Below are positions 36,964-45,939 of a DNA stretch of 64,000 nucleotides, piece after piece. This stretch comes from Streptomyces zhihengii. GTDB lineage: Bacteria; Actinomycetota; Actinomycetes; Streptomycetales; Streptomycetaceae. Under the pieces are notes generated by a model. It did not search any database, was not told the DNA's origin, and saw nothing but the letters and a program-made list of their open reading frames with translations. The translations under genes were made by a program, and so were the position numbers. The stretch lies in contig NZ_JAFEJA010000001.1 in the NCBI RefSeq assembly GCF_016919245.1, forward strand, positions 496,001 through 560,000, written 5' to 3'. The stretch's first letter is position 1. Every line of letters starts with the position of its first letter.

Positions 36964-38245
36964 ACGCGTCGCGGCCGGCGGGCCGTTGCGGGCGACCCTC
37001 GCGTCCCTCGGCGGCCCGCTGCGCTTCCTGCTGCTGAGCTCGTTCCTGATCCCGCTCGGCAGCTTCATGGTGCTGCCGTTCATGTCGGTCTTCCTGCACG
37101 AACGCCTCGGCATGGGGCTGGGCGCGGTCGGTGTGGTCCTCGCGGCGGCATCCCTGGTGCAGTTCTCCGGGGGTGTCGTCGGCGGCGCGGTGGCGGAGCG
37201 CATCGGGCTGCGGAGAACGATGACCTGGGCACTCGTCATCCGGACGGCCGGTTTCGTGGGGCTGCTCGCGGCGCTGCGCTGGCCGCCGCTGGCCGTGGGG
37301 GCGCTGATCCTCACCTGCTGCGGGGCGGCGCTGTACCTGCCGGCGAACAAGGCGTACCTGGTGGACGGCGTCGACGAGGAACGGCGCCCGGTGTTCCTGT
37401 CGGCGGGCAACGCCGCGCTCAACGCCGGGATGGCGGTGGGGCCGCTGGTGGCGGGGCCCTTCGTGCTGTCGTCACCGGCTCCGCTGTTCCTCGCGGTGAC
37501 CGCTCTGTTCGCCGTGGTGACCCTCGGGCACGCGCGCCTGCCGGCGTCGTCCGGGGGCGACCGGCCGGCCTCGGAGGGCCCCCGGCAGGGCCTCCTCACC
37601 GGGATCGCCGTGCTGCCGTTCGCCGCCAACGCCCTGGCCTTCTACCTCTACTTCCACTTCCAGCACTATCTCGCCGTGTACGCGGTGGAGCGGGCGTCCG
37701 CCTCGTTCTACAGCCTCGTGCTGCTGCTCTGCTTCGTGCTGGTGATCGTCGTGCAGCCGCCCGCCTCCGGACTGATCCGGCGCATGCCCTACCCGGTCGC
37801 CCTGGCCGCCGGGTTCACCGGGCTCGCGGCGGGCCTCGCGGTGCTCTCCCTCGGCACACGGCCCGCCCTGCTGGCCGGCGGCGCGCTGATCACCCTGGGC
37901 GACATCGTCCTCTTCCTGAAGAACGACCTGGAGGCGCTGGCCCGCAGTCCGCGTTCCGACGCGGTGGTCTTCGGGCAGCAGCGGCTCGCCGCCGGGCTCG
38001 GCGCGTGCGCGAGCGGGGTGCTCGGCGGACAGCTCTACGGGTTCGCCGAACAGGGCGGCGGCACGGGGTGGTTCTGGCTCGTCGCCGCCGCCCAGTGCCT
38101 GGTCCTGCCGCTGCTGCTGCTCCCCCTGTGGCGCGGGTCCGACCCGATGCCCACCGACCACGCCGGCCCGAAGGACGGCACCGGCACCGACGCCACCGAG
38201 CTCTCCCTCCGGCCACCCACCGAAAGGAACCCCGATCCCCGATGA
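36956..38245 (+). CDS. MFS transporter, likely exporter
   Basis: A 429-aa integral membrane protein with about 12 helices. GTG 36956 overlaps the ATP-grasp stop by 8 bp. The helix 2-3 loop carries GGAVAERIGLRRTMTW (motif A-like G-x3-E-R-x-G-x-R). Ends in a soluble Pro/Thr-rich tail. As part of the coupled pathway it probably exports the product, as in dapdiamide or siderophore clusters; import cannot be excluded. Confidence 0.92.
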   Translation: MAERVAAGGPLRATLASLGGPLRFLLLSSFLIPLGSFMVLPFMSVFLHERLGMGLGAVGVVLAAASLVQFSGGVVGGAVAERIGLRRTMTWALVIRTAGFVGLLAALRWPPLAVGALILTCCGAALYLPANKAYLVDGVDEERRPVFLSAGNAALNAGMAVGPLVAGPFVLSSPAPLFLAVTALFAVVTLGHARLPASSGGDRPASEGPRQGLLTGIAVLPFAANALAFYLYFHFQHYLAVYAVERASASFYSLVLLLCFVLVIVVQPPASGLIRRMPYPVALAAGFTGLAAGLAVLSLGTRPALLAGGALITLGDIVLFLKNDLEALARSPRSDAVVFGQQRLAAGLGACASGVLGGQLYGFAEQGGGTGWFWLVAAAQCLVLPLLLLPLWRGSDPMPTDHAGPKDGTGTDATELSLRPPTERNPDPR

Positions 38246-38991
38246 CGCACACCGGCGGATTCCAGGACGACGACTTCTGGATCGAGTTCTACGACTTCCT
38301 CTTCTCCGAGCAGCGCTACACCCAGGCCGGGGAACTCCTCGACACCTCCCCCCTGCTGTCCTTCCCCGCCGGGGCACGTGTGCTCGACCTGTGCTGCGGC
38401 CCCGGAGTGTTCACCGTCCCCCTGGCGCTGCGGGGCATCGAGGTGACCGGTGTGGACCGCAGCGCGGCACTGCTGGAACGGGGACGAAAGCGTGCCGCCG
38501 ACGCGGGCGTGGCACCCCGGTTCACCGAGGCGGACGTCCTGGAGTACCGGGCCGAGGGCCGGTACGACGTGGTCCTCAACATGTTCACGTCCTTCGGCTA
38601 CTTCGAGGACCCGGCCGACAACGCCCGGGTGCTGCGCACCATGCACGACTCCCTGGTCCCGGGCGGGACCCTGGTGCTCGACGTGGCGGGCAAGGAGCTG
38701 CTCGCGCGCAAGGTCGTCCCGCCGAAGGTGGTGCAGCGCGGCGACGACCTGATGGTGCAGACGGACACGGTGCTCGACGACTGGGCCCGGCTGCGGAGCG
38801 ACTGGGTGCTGGTGCGCGGTGAGCGGGTGACGCGGGCGAGCCTCGTGTGGTTCGTCTACAGCGCCGTCGAACTGCGGGCCATGGTCCGCGAGGCCGGTTT
38901 CGGCGAGGTCGAGGTGTACGGCGGCTTCGACGGCCGCCCCTACGACCAGGACGCGGAACGCCTCCTCGTGCGGGCTGTCCGGACGGCCTGA
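38242..38991 (+). CDS. SAM-dependent methyltransferase (class I)
   Basis: A 249-aa methyltransferase, ATG overlapping the transporter stop. SAM-binding motif I is RVLDLCCGPGVFTVPLA (about residues 46-62), followed by GIEVTGVDRSAALLERGRKRA and the later EADVLEYRAEGRYDVVLNMFTSFGYF. It has the Methyltransf_25/11 layout; substrate atom unknown. Last gene of the operon, so it tailors the ligase product or a building block. Confidence 0.92.
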   Translation: MTHTGGFQDDDFWIEFYDFLFSEQRYTQAGELLDTSPLLSFPAGARVLDLCCGPGVFTVPLALRGIEVTGVDRSAALLERGRKRAADAGVAPRFTEADVLEYRAEGRYDVVLNMFTSFGYFEDPADNARVLRTMHDSLVPGGTLVLDVAGKELLARKVVPPKVVQRGDDLMVQTDTVLDDWARLRSDWVLVRGERVTRASLVWFVYSAVELRAMVREAGFGEVEVYGGFDGRPYDQDAERLLVRAVRTA

Positions 38992-39000
38992 CGACGCCCG

Positions 39001-39033
39001 GAGGGGCGCACGGACTCGGTCCGTGCGCCCCTC
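39001..39033. terminator. Strong bidirectional terminator at the end of the riboswitch operon
   Basis: Perfect 15-bp stem GAGGGGCGCACGGAC (39001-39015) and complement (39019-39033), loop TCG, in the gap between the methyltransferase and the convergent membrane-protein gene. Confidence 0.9.
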
Positions 39034-39054
39034 GTCCTTCCTCCGTGGGCCCGC

Positions 39055-40035
39055 TCAGCCGTCCTCGTGCTCGTGGAGTGCCGCCGCCGGTGGATCGGCG
39101 GGCCGCGGCCTGCCGCCGTCCCGTCCCGAGAACGTCACGGCGAGGATGCCGACCACGACGGCGAGGACGAGGACCCGGCCCGCGACACGCAGGGTCCAGC
39201 CGACCGCCTGCCGGCCGCTGGGGGCGCCGAGCCGCTCGCCCCGCCGTGCCGGGCGCAGAAGCCGGACGAGGAGCAGCACGGCTACGGGAAGTTGGAGGAT
39301 CCACAGCATGGTGCGCGGCCAGTCCCCGTACCAGACGTTGGTGCCGTAGAGCAGGGTGTGCCAGACACTGAGCACGTAGACGACGATGACGAACCGGTGG
39401 AGTCTGCGCCACGTGTTGGCGCCGATGCGGTGCCGTACGTAGAAGAGGAGGCCGAGCGGCACGGCGAGGTACAGAGCGGCCTGTCCGACGGGAATCGCGA
39501 TCTGACCGGTGCCGGAGTCGTACCAGCCGGGGACGAAGCTGTCCGCGAAGCCCGCCCATATGCGTTCCGCCCAGCCCATCGCGGCCTCGTACCGCACCAG
39601 TTCGGCCATGAACATCAGGGCGTGCGCGGCCATCAGCGCCATGGTGGTGAGGCTGGTGGTGCGGTGCCAGCGCTCCAGGGTGGCGTGGGACACCGGCAGC
39701 CTGCCCGTACCCGGTCCGGACAGCAGGAGCCCCAGCATCACCGTGCCCCAGGCCCAGAGCAGTCCCGACCAGCCGAACGCCTGGCTGAGCAGATACATCC
39801 AGTAGGTGTCGGGGTCGTCCATGAAGGGCATCACCGCGACGGTGTCGCCCACACCCTCCTTCATCCGGAAGTACAGGAAGAGGAACACGGCCCCGGTGAT
39901 CACCACGGCGGCAGCCGCGTCCGGCAGTGCCGCACGCAGGTCACCTCGCAGTGTGACGCGCCCACCGGGCCGTGCACCCGACTCCTCTGTTGTGCCGGCT
40001 CTCCCGGCAGACTGCTGCGTCACCTCGGGCTGCAT
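39055..40035 (-). CDS. Ferric-reductase-like transmembrane protein
   Basis: A 326-aa membrane protein with about six to seven helices; ATG 40035 follows GAGAGG. Histidines in helix contexts typical of FRD haem-b domains are seen in ERWHRTTSLTTMALMAAHALMF and RRLHRFVIVVYVLSVWHTLLYG. There is no FAD/NAD domain, so electrons must come from a partner. It is convergent with the cobalamin-switch operon. Confidence 0.85.
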   Translation of the reverse strand: MQPEVTQQSAGRAGTTEESGARPGGRVTLRGDLRAALPDAAAAVVITGAVFLFLYFRMKEGVGDTVAVMPFMDDPDTYWMYLLSQAFGWSGLLWAWGTVMLGLLLSGPGTGRLPVSHATLERWHRTTSLTTMALMAAHALMFMAELVRYEAAMGWAERIWAGFADSFVPGWYDSGTGQIAIPVGQAALYLAVPLGLLFYVRHRIGANTWRRLHRFVIVVYVLSVWHTLLYGTNVWYGDWPRTMLWILQLPVAVLLLVRLLRPARRGERLGAPSGRQAVGWTLRVAGRVLVLAVVVGILAVTFSGRDGGRPRPADPPAAALHEHEDG

Positions 40036-40272
40036 CCTCGGCCTCTCGCGCCGGCGCACTCACTGGATGGGGACTCCAGTGTGGCGGAAGTGACGTGAGG
40101 CGACGGAGACGTGATCCAGTCAGAGAACACCGTTCGAGGTGGGTCCGCTGGCCGGATCCCGCCGCTGGGCCCGCCCGCGCGCGGGCGCCCGGACCGGGCG
40201 GGGTGGCAACAGGCCGGACGGGCCCCGGAAACCTGATGGCCTGCCTCCGGGGCCGCGTGCGAGGATCGCGCG

Positions 40273-40800
40273 ATGAGCAATCCCCGCTGCGATCTGCTGC
40301 GCTGGCAGTTCGACATGTGCTGGTCGCTGTTCGACTACCACCTGGAGCGGCTGGAGCCCGGCGACTTCCTGTGGGAGGCCGCCGATCTGTCGTGGACGGT
40401 GCGTCCGGACGCCGCCGGCAACTGGCTGCCCGACTGGGCCGACACCGAGCCCGACCCCCTCCCCGTCCCCACCATCGGCTGGCTGAGCTGGCACATCGGC
40501 TGGTGGTGGAGCACTGCCGTCGACCACGCAGGAGGACGCACGCCCCGGGAGCGTACGGACATCACGTGGCCGGGCAGCGGACCGGCGGCCGTCGCCTGGC
40601 TCCGGGACCTGCGTACCCAGTGGCTGGCGGTCCTCGACGAACTCACCGACGCCGACCTGGATGCAGCCTCCACACTGCCGTGGCAGACCCCGCCGGACAA
40701 CACCGTCGGACACATGCTCGCCTGGCTGAACGCCGAACTGATGAAGAACGTCGCCGAGATCGGGCAGTTGCGGCTGCTGCGGGCGGCGTCGCAGCAATAG
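40273..40800 (+). CDS. DinB-family protein
   Basis: A 175-aa four-helix-bundle protein. Histidines in GWLSWHIGWWWSTAVDH and in NTVGHMLAWLNAELMKN are at the places used as DinB metal ligands. The family includes bacillithiol/mycothiol transferases and damage-inducible proteins; the exact role is unknown. Confidence 0.87.
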   Translation: MSNPRCDLLRWQFDMCWSLFDYHLERLEPGDFLWEAADLSWTVRPDAAGNWLPDWADTEPDPLPVPTIGWLSWHIGWWWSTAVDHAGGRTPRERTDITWPGSGPAAVAWLRDLRTQWLAVLDELTDADLDAASTLPWQTPPDNTVGHMLAWLNAELMKNVAEIGQLRLLRAASQQ

Positions 40801-40826
40801 GGCTCCGGGGTCCCGCGCCCACCCGT

Positions 40827-41015
40827 TCAATGCCAGCCGGTGTACCCGTCCGGGCTCCCCTGCCCCGAGTCCGCCCCCAGAAGGCCGACCAGGAAGAGCA
40901 CCACCACGATCAGCGCGAGCATCCACAGCCAGAAGTGGTCCGCGAATCCCGAAGCCCCCGGGCCCCGTGGACGGTCGTCACCGCGGTCCTCGGCGTCACT
41001 GTCCCCATCGGTCAC
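40827..41015 (-). CDS. Small single-pass membrane protein
   Basis: A 62-aa protein with GTG 41015, preceded by AAGGGGG. An acidic, Asp/Arg-rich N-terminus (about 22 residues) and one strong membrane helix WLWMLALIVVVLFLVGLLG at about 30-48. I do not recognise the family. It lies alone on the minus strand between DinB and CorA. Confidence 0.65.
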   Translation of the reverse strand: MTDGDSDAEDRGDDRPRGPGASGFADHFWLWMLALIVVVLFLVGLLGADSGQGSPDGYTGWH

Positions 41016-41253
41016 CCCGCACCCCCTTTGTCCGTCTTCATGGCACTGCGCCGGCACCCTCGGCGTCAAGCCCTCCGACGGCGTCGACCCTCCGTGAGGG
41101 CTGTGCCCACTCCCGGGGGGCACGTCCGGCCCCGGATTTCGGACTACTGCCCGCCCCGCCGCACCAGTACTGTCTCGTCGATGAGCACGGGACGCCCGGG
41201 CCGGCGCCGCCGCCCCCGGGGGTTGCCGATCGGCCCGGCGGAGGAGCAGCGAC

Positions 41254-42348
41254 ATGTCGGTGGTCAAGAGCCTGCGCAAGGTGGCACGCCTGGCGCGGCG
41301 ACCGCGCCGTGTCGACCTCAGCCACCCCGCCCGCTCACCGCTCGGCAGCACGGTCGTCAACTGCGTCGCCTACCGCGCGGGCCGCCGGATCACGGGCGGG
41401 GTCCCCGTCGAGGAGACCGTCCGGCAGGTCCGCAGGCACGGGGACGGCTTCGTCTGGATCGGCCTGCACGAGCCGTCCGAGGAGGAGTTCGCGGGCATCG
41501 TGGAGCTCTTCGGCCTCCACCCCCTGGCCGTCGAGGACGCCGTCCACGCACACCAGCGCCCGAAGCTGGAGCAGTACGGCGAGGTCGTGTTCACCGTGTT
41601 CAAGACGGTCACCTACGTCGAGCACGAGCAGCTCACCGCCACCAGCGAAGTCGTCGACACCGGCGAGATCATGGTCTTCACCGGCCGCGACTTCGTGGTG
41701 ACCGTCCGGCACGGCCGCCACGGCTCTCTCGGCCCGCTGCGCGAAGCCCTGGAGTCCGACGCCGAACAGCTCGCCAAGGGCCCCGCGGCGGTCCTGCACG
41801 CGATCGCGGACCACGTCGCCGACGACTACCTCGCCGTGGCCGACGCCATCCAGGAGGACATCGACCAGGTCGAGACCGACGTGTTCTCGCCCCAGAGCTC
41901 CACGGCCGCCAACGCCGGCCGGGTCTACCAGCTCAAGCGCGAACTCCTCGAGTTCAAGCGCGCCGTCGTCCCGCTCTCACGACCGCTCACCGCGCTCGCC
42001 ACCGAACCGTGTCCCGCGATCGACGCCGGGATGAGGCCGTACTTCCGGGACGTCGCCGACCATGTCGCCCGTGCCACCGACCAGATCGCCTCCTTCGACA
42101 ACCTGATCGACTCGATCCTCCAGGCGCACCTGGCGCAGGTGACCGTCGCCCAGAACGAGGACATGCGCAAGATCACCGCCTGGGCCGCCGTCATCGCCGT
42201 CCCGACGATGGTCTGCGGCGTCTACGGCATGAACTTCGCGCACATGCCCGAACTCCGCTGGACCTACGGCTATCCCCTCGTCCTCGCCGTGATCGCCACC
42301 GCCTGCGCCCTCATCCACCGCGGGTTCAAGCGCAACGGCTGGCTGTGA
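41254..42348 (+). CDS. corA: CorA-type magnesium/cobalt channel
   Basis: A 364-aa channel protein, ATG preceded by GGAGGAG. The large N-terminal cytosolic funnel precedes two C-terminal helices; the selectivity motif GMN is present in VCGVYGMNFAHMPELRW (after helix 1), and the last residues RGFKRNGWL are basic as expected. It conducts Mg2+ and often Co2+ and Ni2+. A possible link to the nearby cobalamin-riboswitch operon through cobalt is only positional. Confidence 0.95.
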   Translation: MSVVKSLRKVARLARRPRRVDLSHPARSPLGSTVVNCVAYRAGRRITGGVPVEETVRQVRRHGDGFVWIGLHEPSEEEFAGIVELFGLHPLAVEDAVHAHQRPKLEQYGEVVFTVFKTVTYVEHEQLTATSEVVDTGEIMVFTGRDFVVTVRHGRHGSLGPLREALESDAEQLAKGPAAVLHAIADHVADDYLAVADAIQEDIDQVETDVFSPQSSTAANAGRVYQLKRELLEFKRAVVPLSRPLTALATEPCPAIDAGMRPYFRDVADHVARATDQIASFDNLIDSILQAHLAQVTVAQNEDMRKITAWAAVIAVPTMVCGVYGMNFAHMPELRWTYGYPLVLAVIATACALIHRGFKRNGWL

Positions 42349-42392
42349 GGCCGAGCGCCCGCGCACACGGTGACGAGGCCCGGATCGGAGGT

Positions 42393-42803
42393 TCAGTCCA
42401 CGAGCGCCGTCGCCTCGACCTCGACGAGGACATCCGGCTCGAAGAGGTACTCGACCCCGATGAGGGAGGCCGGGGGCAGGGGTGCCGGGAGGCCGATCTC
42501 CCCGGCGACGGATTCGACACCGGCCATGAAGTCGCCGATCTTCTCCGGGGTCCACCCGGTCACGTAGAACGTCAGGCGCAGCACGTCCGCGAAGGTCGCA
42601 CCGGCGCCCGTCAGTCCGACGGCCGTGTTGCGCAGCGCCTGGGCGACCTGTCCGGCCAGATCGCCGGGTGCGACGGGGGCCCCGTCGGCCCGGCGTGCGA
42701 TCTGGCCGCTGACGTGGATGTGCCTCGTCCCTGTGCCCACGGCGACGTGGTGGTAGGGCACCGGGCTGAGCATGCCCGGCGGGGTGACGTGCTGAACGGC
42801 CAT
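42393..42803 (-). CDS. RidA/YjgF-family enamine/imine deaminase
   Basis: A 136-aa protein, ATG 42803 after GAGGAGAG. The family pattern HIHVSGQIARRADGAPVAPGDLAGQVAQALRN and TFADVLRLTFYVTG is present, along with the VEVEATALV end. The conserved active-site Arg is not obvious to me and specificity is uncertain. Divergent from the HxlR regulator that likely controls it. Confidence 0.88.
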   Translation of the reverse strand: MAVQHVTPPGMLSPVPYHHVAVGTGTRHIHVSGQIARRADGAPVAPGDLAGQVAQALRNTAVGLTGAGATFADVLRLTFYVTGWTPEKIGDFMAGVESVAGEIGLPAPLPPASLIGVEYLFEPDVLVEVEATALVD

Positions 42804-42831
42804 GAGATCTCTCCTCAGTGGAGGTCAGTGC

Positions 42832-42850
42832 AGGTATCTTGAAGCTACCT
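42832..42850. promoter_or_regulatory. Candidate HxlR operator
   Basis: AGGTA (42832-42836) and TACCT (42846-42850) form an inverted repeat with 9-bp spacer in the 85-bp gap between the divergent RidA and HxlR genes. Confidence 0.4.
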
Positions 42851-42888
42851 AGTAGGAGAAGGACACTTCAACGAGACCAGGTTTCGCC

Positions 42889-43260
42889 ATGGATACCGCC
42901 GACGGGGTCCGTATCGCCGCCCCGCACCGCGAGCTGCTCGACCAGATCCTCGACAAGTGGTCGCTCAGCGTCCTCAACGAGCTCTGCGAGCGACCGTGCC
43001 GCTTCAACGAACTGCGCCGGGCCGTCCCCCAGGTCACGCAGAAGTCCCTCACCGCCACGCTCCGGCGCCTGGAGCGCAACGGTGTGATCGAACGCGAGGT
43101 CGTCTCCACCCGCCCCGTGGCGGTCAGGTACCGGATCACACCCCTGGGCAAGACCCTCCGGCCTCCCGTCGACGTGCTGCTGGCCTGGGCCTCGCGGAAC
43201 ATGCCCGCCGTCGAGCGGGCACGCGAGGTCTTCGACGGAGGTGAGGAGGCCGGGGCGTGA
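42889..43260 (+). CDS. HxlR-family transcriptional regulator
   Basis: A 123-aa winged-helix regulator. The DNA-binding domain spans most of it (DKWSLSVLNELCERPCRFNELRRAVPQVTQKSLTATLRRLERNGVIERE). A Cys in LCERPC may be redox-sensitive, as in some HxlR members. Controls the divergent ridA gene by position. Confidence 0.93.
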   Translation: MDTADGVRIAAPHRELLDQILDKWSLSVLNELCERPCRFNELRRAVPQVTQKSLTATLRRLERNGVIEREVVSTRPVAVRYRITPLGKTLRPPVDVLLAWASRNMPAVERAREVFDGGEEAGA

Positions 43261-43385
43261 GGGACGCCTGCGAGACGGGTGAGGGAGACCCGCGGGAGGG
43301 ATGAAACATTTCCCGCGGCTCGGCGCGTCGAAGTGATGAGAGAGCACACGCATCACGCACTTCACACGAACCGAGGATGCCCTAC

Positions 43386-44513
43386 ATGCTTCGTTCCCTG
43401 CCCCGTGCGACAACCGCCCTGGCCCTGGGAGTGGCGGCTGTCGTCGTCACCGCCGTCCCCTCCGCCGCGGCCCCCGTCCAGAACTGGCGGGACGTCAGTC
43501 CGCCGAACAGCGACGGCAGCGTGCTGTTCGACATCGAGACCACGCGGGGCGCGACCTGGGCCGTGGGCGTGCACAGCGACGAGACCACCCGCCCCTCCGC
43601 GCCGGTGGCTCTGCGCTGGACCGCCAAGGGCTGGCAGGCGCCCCCTCAGCCCGCCGACCACGGGCGCCTGGACGACCTGGCGGCCGGGGCACCGGACGAG
43701 GTCTGGGCCGTGGGCTACCGCCACGAACCCGTGGGGGAATCGGACTGGGACCGAGGGCGCGCGCTGCTCCAGCACTGGGACGGCACCCGGTGGAGCGAGG
43801 TGCACCCGCCGTTCCCGGCCCAGGCGACGAACACGTATCTGTCCGCGGTCGACGTGGACGCGGCCGGCTCGGTCTGGGTGTTCGGCAGCTTCACCGACGC
43901 GGACGGGGAGTACACGTCGGCACTCTTCCGGGGGGACGCGGACGGGGAGGGGGACCTGACGCGCCTGTCCGGGGACACGGGGCTCAACTGGGTTGCGGAA
44001 CTGAAGGCGACCCGTGGGGGAATCGTCTACGCCGTCGGTGACGGCATCTCCCGCTTCGACGGCACGACGTGGACCAAGCAGAACCTGCCGGCCACGCTCG
44101 ACACGGCGCTGTTCGACGGGATCGAGACACGCACCGCGAACGAGATATGGGCGGTCGGGCACCAGAGGGACGACACCCTGTGGCGGCGCCCCGTGGTCGT
44201 GCGCTACGACGGCCGTGCCTGGAGCACGGTCGCCGCTCCCGCCGAGACGGGCCAGCTGTTCGACATCGCCTTCGACGGCCTGGGCCGTCCGGTCGTGGTG
44301 GGCGAGACCATGGACCCCGAGGTCAACCCGGCCGGGAACTACGTCCTGACGCCTGGCCCGGACGGCAGCCTCACGCGCAGCGAGGAGCCGCCGGGCGCGG
44401 GCTTCCTCTACGCCGCGGCGACGGACGCCGCGGGCCGCGTGTGGACGGCCGGCGGGGCCGCGGGGGCCGAGGGCGGGGTCTCCCCGTCCGCCTATGCGGG
44501 CATCCGCCGCTGA
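43386..44513 (+). CDS. Secreted WxxVG-repeat (beta-propeller-like) protein
   Basis: A 375-aa exported protein. ATG 43386 has GAGG 9 bases upstream, while ATG 43377 is directly on that site. Signal peptide to about residue 30 (AVPSAAA). Repeats of the type ATWAVGVHSDE, DEVWAVGYRHEP, GSVWVFGSFTDA, GIVYAVGDG and NEIWAVGHQRD, each preceded by a W..Q/V block, suggest a six- or seven-bladed propeller. Function unknown; probably an extracellular binding protein. Confidence 0.8.
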   Translation: MLRSLPRATTALALGVAAVVVTAVPSAAAPVQNWRDVSPPNSDGSVLFDIETTRGATWAVGVHSDETTRPSAPVALRWTAKGWQAPPQPADHGRLDDLAAGAPDEVWAVGYRHEPVGESDWDRGRALLQHWDGTRWSEVHPPFPAQATNTYLSAVDVDAAGSVWVFGSFTDADGEYTSALFRGDADGEGDLTRLSGDTGLNWVAELKATRGGIVYAVGDGISRFDGTTWTKQNLPATLDTALFDGIETRTANEIWAVGHQRDDTLWRRPVVVRYDGRAWSTVAAPAETGQLFDIAFDGLGRPVVVGETMDPEVNPAGNYVLTPGPDGSLTRSEEPPGAGFLYAAATDAAGRVWTAGGAAGAEGGVSPSAYAGIRR

Positions 44514-44652
44514 CCGGAGCGCGGGAGTGGCGGACCGGAGCGCGGAAGTCGCGGACCGGAGCGCAACAGTCGCTGACCGAGGCCCGTTTCACCGGGAGGT
44601 GGAGCGGGCCTCCCCGCTGCCGGCGGCACCGCCGGCCGGATGCCCGGCGGCG

Positions 44653-44716
44653 GCGGGACCGTGGTGGCGCGATCCGGCGCGGCAGCGGGACCGTGGTGGC
44701 GCGATCCGGCGCGGCG
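44653..44716. repeat. 32-bp tandem duplication
   Basis: Two 32-bp copies (44653-44684 and 44685-44716) identical but for the last base. Just upstream, 44512-44585 has three imperfect copies of a GACCGGAGCGC-based 24-bp unit. Both lie in the non-coding gap between the propeller gene and the GNAT gene. Confidence 0.85.
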
Positions 44717-44727
44717 GGAACGCGGGT

Positions 44728-45192
44728 TCAGCTCAGTTCCAGCACGCCCACCGTCTGGTCCCCGCTGGTCTCTCCGGTCGGGCGGAAGCCGAGTGCCCGG
44801 TAGAAACCCGCCGGGCCGTCCGGTCCGGGATGCCAGGTGGTCGTCAGCCGCGTGCCTCCGCGGCGCCGGATCTCGTCGGCGACGGACCGCACGGCGAAGC
44901 GTCCGAGGCCGCGGCCCTGCTGTCCGTCGGCGATGTTGAGACGCCAGAGCCCCGAGCGGAAGTCGGTTCCCCCGCCGGTCCGGTCGATGTCGAAGAAGGC
45001 CATGAGGAACCCGACGGCCTCGTCGCCGTCGCAGATGAGCCGGGGCCAGGCGGTGCCGGGGTGGACGTACGCCTCGGCGAGTGACTTCACCACGGGTGCC
45101 ACCAGGTGTTCCTGGTCGGGGCGGACCCTGAGGGCGACGGCGTTCTCGAAGTTGTCAGGAGTGATCTCCCGCAGGTGCAGCGAAGGGGGCAT
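44728..45192 (-). CDS. GNAT-family N-acetyltransferase
   Basis: A 154-aa acetyltransferase. Core: GLWRLNIADGQQGRGLGRFAVRSVADEIRRRG carries the acetyl-CoA pyrophosphate loop (QGRGLG). FYRALGFRPTGE is the conserved C-terminal motif. Substrate unknown. Confidence 0.92.
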   Translation of the reverse strand: MPPSLHLREITPDNFENAVALRVRPDQEHLVAPVVKSLAEAYVHPGTAWPRLICDGDEAVGFLMAFFDIDRTGGGTDFRSGLWRLNIADGQQGRGLGRFAVRSVADEIRRRGGTRLTTTWHPGPDGPAGFYRALGFRPTGETSGDQTVGVLELS

Positions 45193-45278
45193 GTCCGCAC
45201 TCTAAGCCGGTGCCGCACGGGCGCTTCGCCGGGTGCCGCCGGGTGCGAGCGGGCCGCCCCGCCCCGGGACCGCCCCGA

Positions 45279-45791
45279 TCACGGGCGCGCGCCCGGCGGT
45301 GTCCTTCCGGGCGGAGACCCGATCCAGATCCCCGTGACGGCGCTGACGTAGCGGGCGCCGCACCGGTCGGACGGGACGACGAGCTGCGGGCCCGGCCGAT
45401 CGAGCGCCTGATCGTCCATCACCGTCGCCAGCAGGACGGGGGCGTCGCCGAAATCGGCGTCGATCTCCGCCCAGGACACGAGCGTGTGATGCCCGTCGCC
45501 GCCGCTCACGGCGAGCAGGAAGCGGGAGCGCTCCTTGCGCCGGGCGGGGTCGAAGCGCGGTCGCGCCCGGGTGGCGACCTCGCGCAGGAGAGGCCCGCTG
45601 AAGGTGTGGTGCTGGGGCCCCGCGGTGGCGCAGTCGAAGACGACCTCGGCCCGGTGCTGCTCCCAGTCCCGGCGGAGGTCGGCGACGGTGAGGGTGACGG
45701 GCCCGGCCACGTCTCCCCACAGCGTGAGGGATCCGGCGGGTGCCGGGGTGGTGGCGGGCGCGGGGCGGGGTGCGGCGTTCGGTCGGCTCAT
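45279..45791 (-). CDS. Sulfite-oxidase-like molybdopterin-binding protein
   Basis: A 170-aa domain of the oxidoreductase molybdopterin-binding (sulfite oxidase/YedY) family. The likely molybdenum-ligand Cys is in EVVFDCATAGPQHHTFSGPLLREV. The closing ARYVSAVTGIWI is also typical. It lacks haem and the dimerisation domain. Upstream of it (5' on the minus strand) lies the Mo-hydroxylase operon. Confidence 0.83.
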   Translation of the reverse strand: MSRPNAAPRPAPATTPAPAGSLTLWGDVAGPVTLTVADLRRDWEQHRAEVVFDCATAGPQHHTFSGPLLREVATRARPRFDPARRKERSRFLLAVSGGDGHHTLVSWAEIDADFGDAPVLLATVMDDQALDRPGPQLVVPSDRCGARYVSAVTGIWIGSPPGRTPPGARP

Positions 45792-45939
45792 CGGCGTTCC
45801 CCTCGCAGCGGTCGGGTGCGGCGGCTGCGCACAGTGATACCCGACTGCCGGGCCCGGGAATCGTGACTGCGAGGTAAAGACGGCTCTTCACCTTGTATCT
45901 GAGAGCTTGTTACGAGTAGACGGCTTCTATACGCCCGTA

